Both the position numbers and the translations under genes were made by a program. From Desulfobacteraceae bacterium (GTDB lineage: Bacteria; Desulfobacterota; DSM-4660; Desulfatiglandales; HGW-15), in NCBI GenBank assembly GCA_003819975.1, contig RPPU01000294.1:1-6130 (forward strand): a DNA stretch of 6,130 bases, in the 5' to 3' direction. Shown here in pieces: positions 6,104 through 6,130 of this stretch. Positions within the stretch are counted from its first letter, which is position 1; every line of letters begins with the position of its first letter. Below the pieces are notes generated by a model, which saw only the letters and a list, made by a program, of their open reading frames with translations, made no database searches and had not been told where the DNA came from.

Positions 6104-6130
6104 TTAAAAACTAAAAATCCCTTTGGGAAG
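6104..6130 (-). CDS. Possible C-terminus of TctB (partial)
   Basis: The minus strand enters the window with an open frame of eight codons reading LPKGIFSF and then TAA (6106-6104), 35 bases before the tctA start. TctB usually lies directly upstream of TctA and often ends with a hydrophobic stretch followed by LPxG and a short tail, which fits. Only eight residues are visible, so this rests mainly on gene order. Confidence 0.4.
   Translation of the reverse strand, partial: LPKGIFSF

Noticed and set aside
1..6130. CRISPR array, tRNA, insertion sequence or multi-gene defence system
   Set aside because: No spaced direct repeats, cloverleaf sequence, transposase or nuclease/effector genes were seen; the coding space is filled by metabolic and housekeeping-type genes plus one YopX gene.

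Overview
The window looks like ordinary chromosome from an anaerobic bacterium, with one phage-type accessory gene inserted in it. The gene content is a class 1B (NAD-linked) dihydroorotate dehydrogenase, a siroheme decarboxylase subunit of the alternative heme pathway, a divergent YchF/OBG-family P-loop protein and a tripartite tricarboxylate transporter. This set fits the Desulfobacterota (former Deltaproteobacteria) best, but anaerobic Firmicutes are not excluded. The assignment is inference; no rRNA or marker gene is present.

Left part (1-2248, minus strand): a tight operon transcribed right to left, pyrK - pyrD - ahbB. pyrK and pyrD share an ATGA stop/start overlap, and ahbB follows pyrD by only a few bases or overlaps it, depending on the start chosen. 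A further gene appears to begin on the last three bases of the left edge, behind a good ribosome binding site. PyrK passes electrons from dihydroorotate oxidation in PyrD to NAD through FAD and a [2Fe-2S] cluster. AhbB, with an AhbA partner not seen here, would decarboxylate siroheme on the way to heme.

Middle (2249-3180): a 308-base stretch upstream of pyrK with two small hairpins and a possible 28-codon hydrophobic mini-ORF; then a minus-strand YopX-family gene, normally found in phages and prophages; then an AT-rich divergent intergenic region leading to the next gene.

Right part (3181-6130): a plus-strand YchF-like gene (3181-4251) converges with a minus-strand tctA (4569-6068). The 317-base gap between them holds a 28-base perfect palindrome, probably a dispersed repeat, and a 19-bp perfect hairpin that reads as a two-way terminator. 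The tctA start is best placed at a TTG codon at 6068 behind a strong GGGAGGT site, and the last codons of what may be tctB enter from the right edge.

I found no CRISPR array, tRNA, rRNA, insertion sequence or defence system. The most notable points are the pyrimidine/heme gene pairing, the divergent YchF-like protein, the solitary YopX gene, the 28-base palindrome, and the mini-ORF whose start codon lies in a perfect hairpin.
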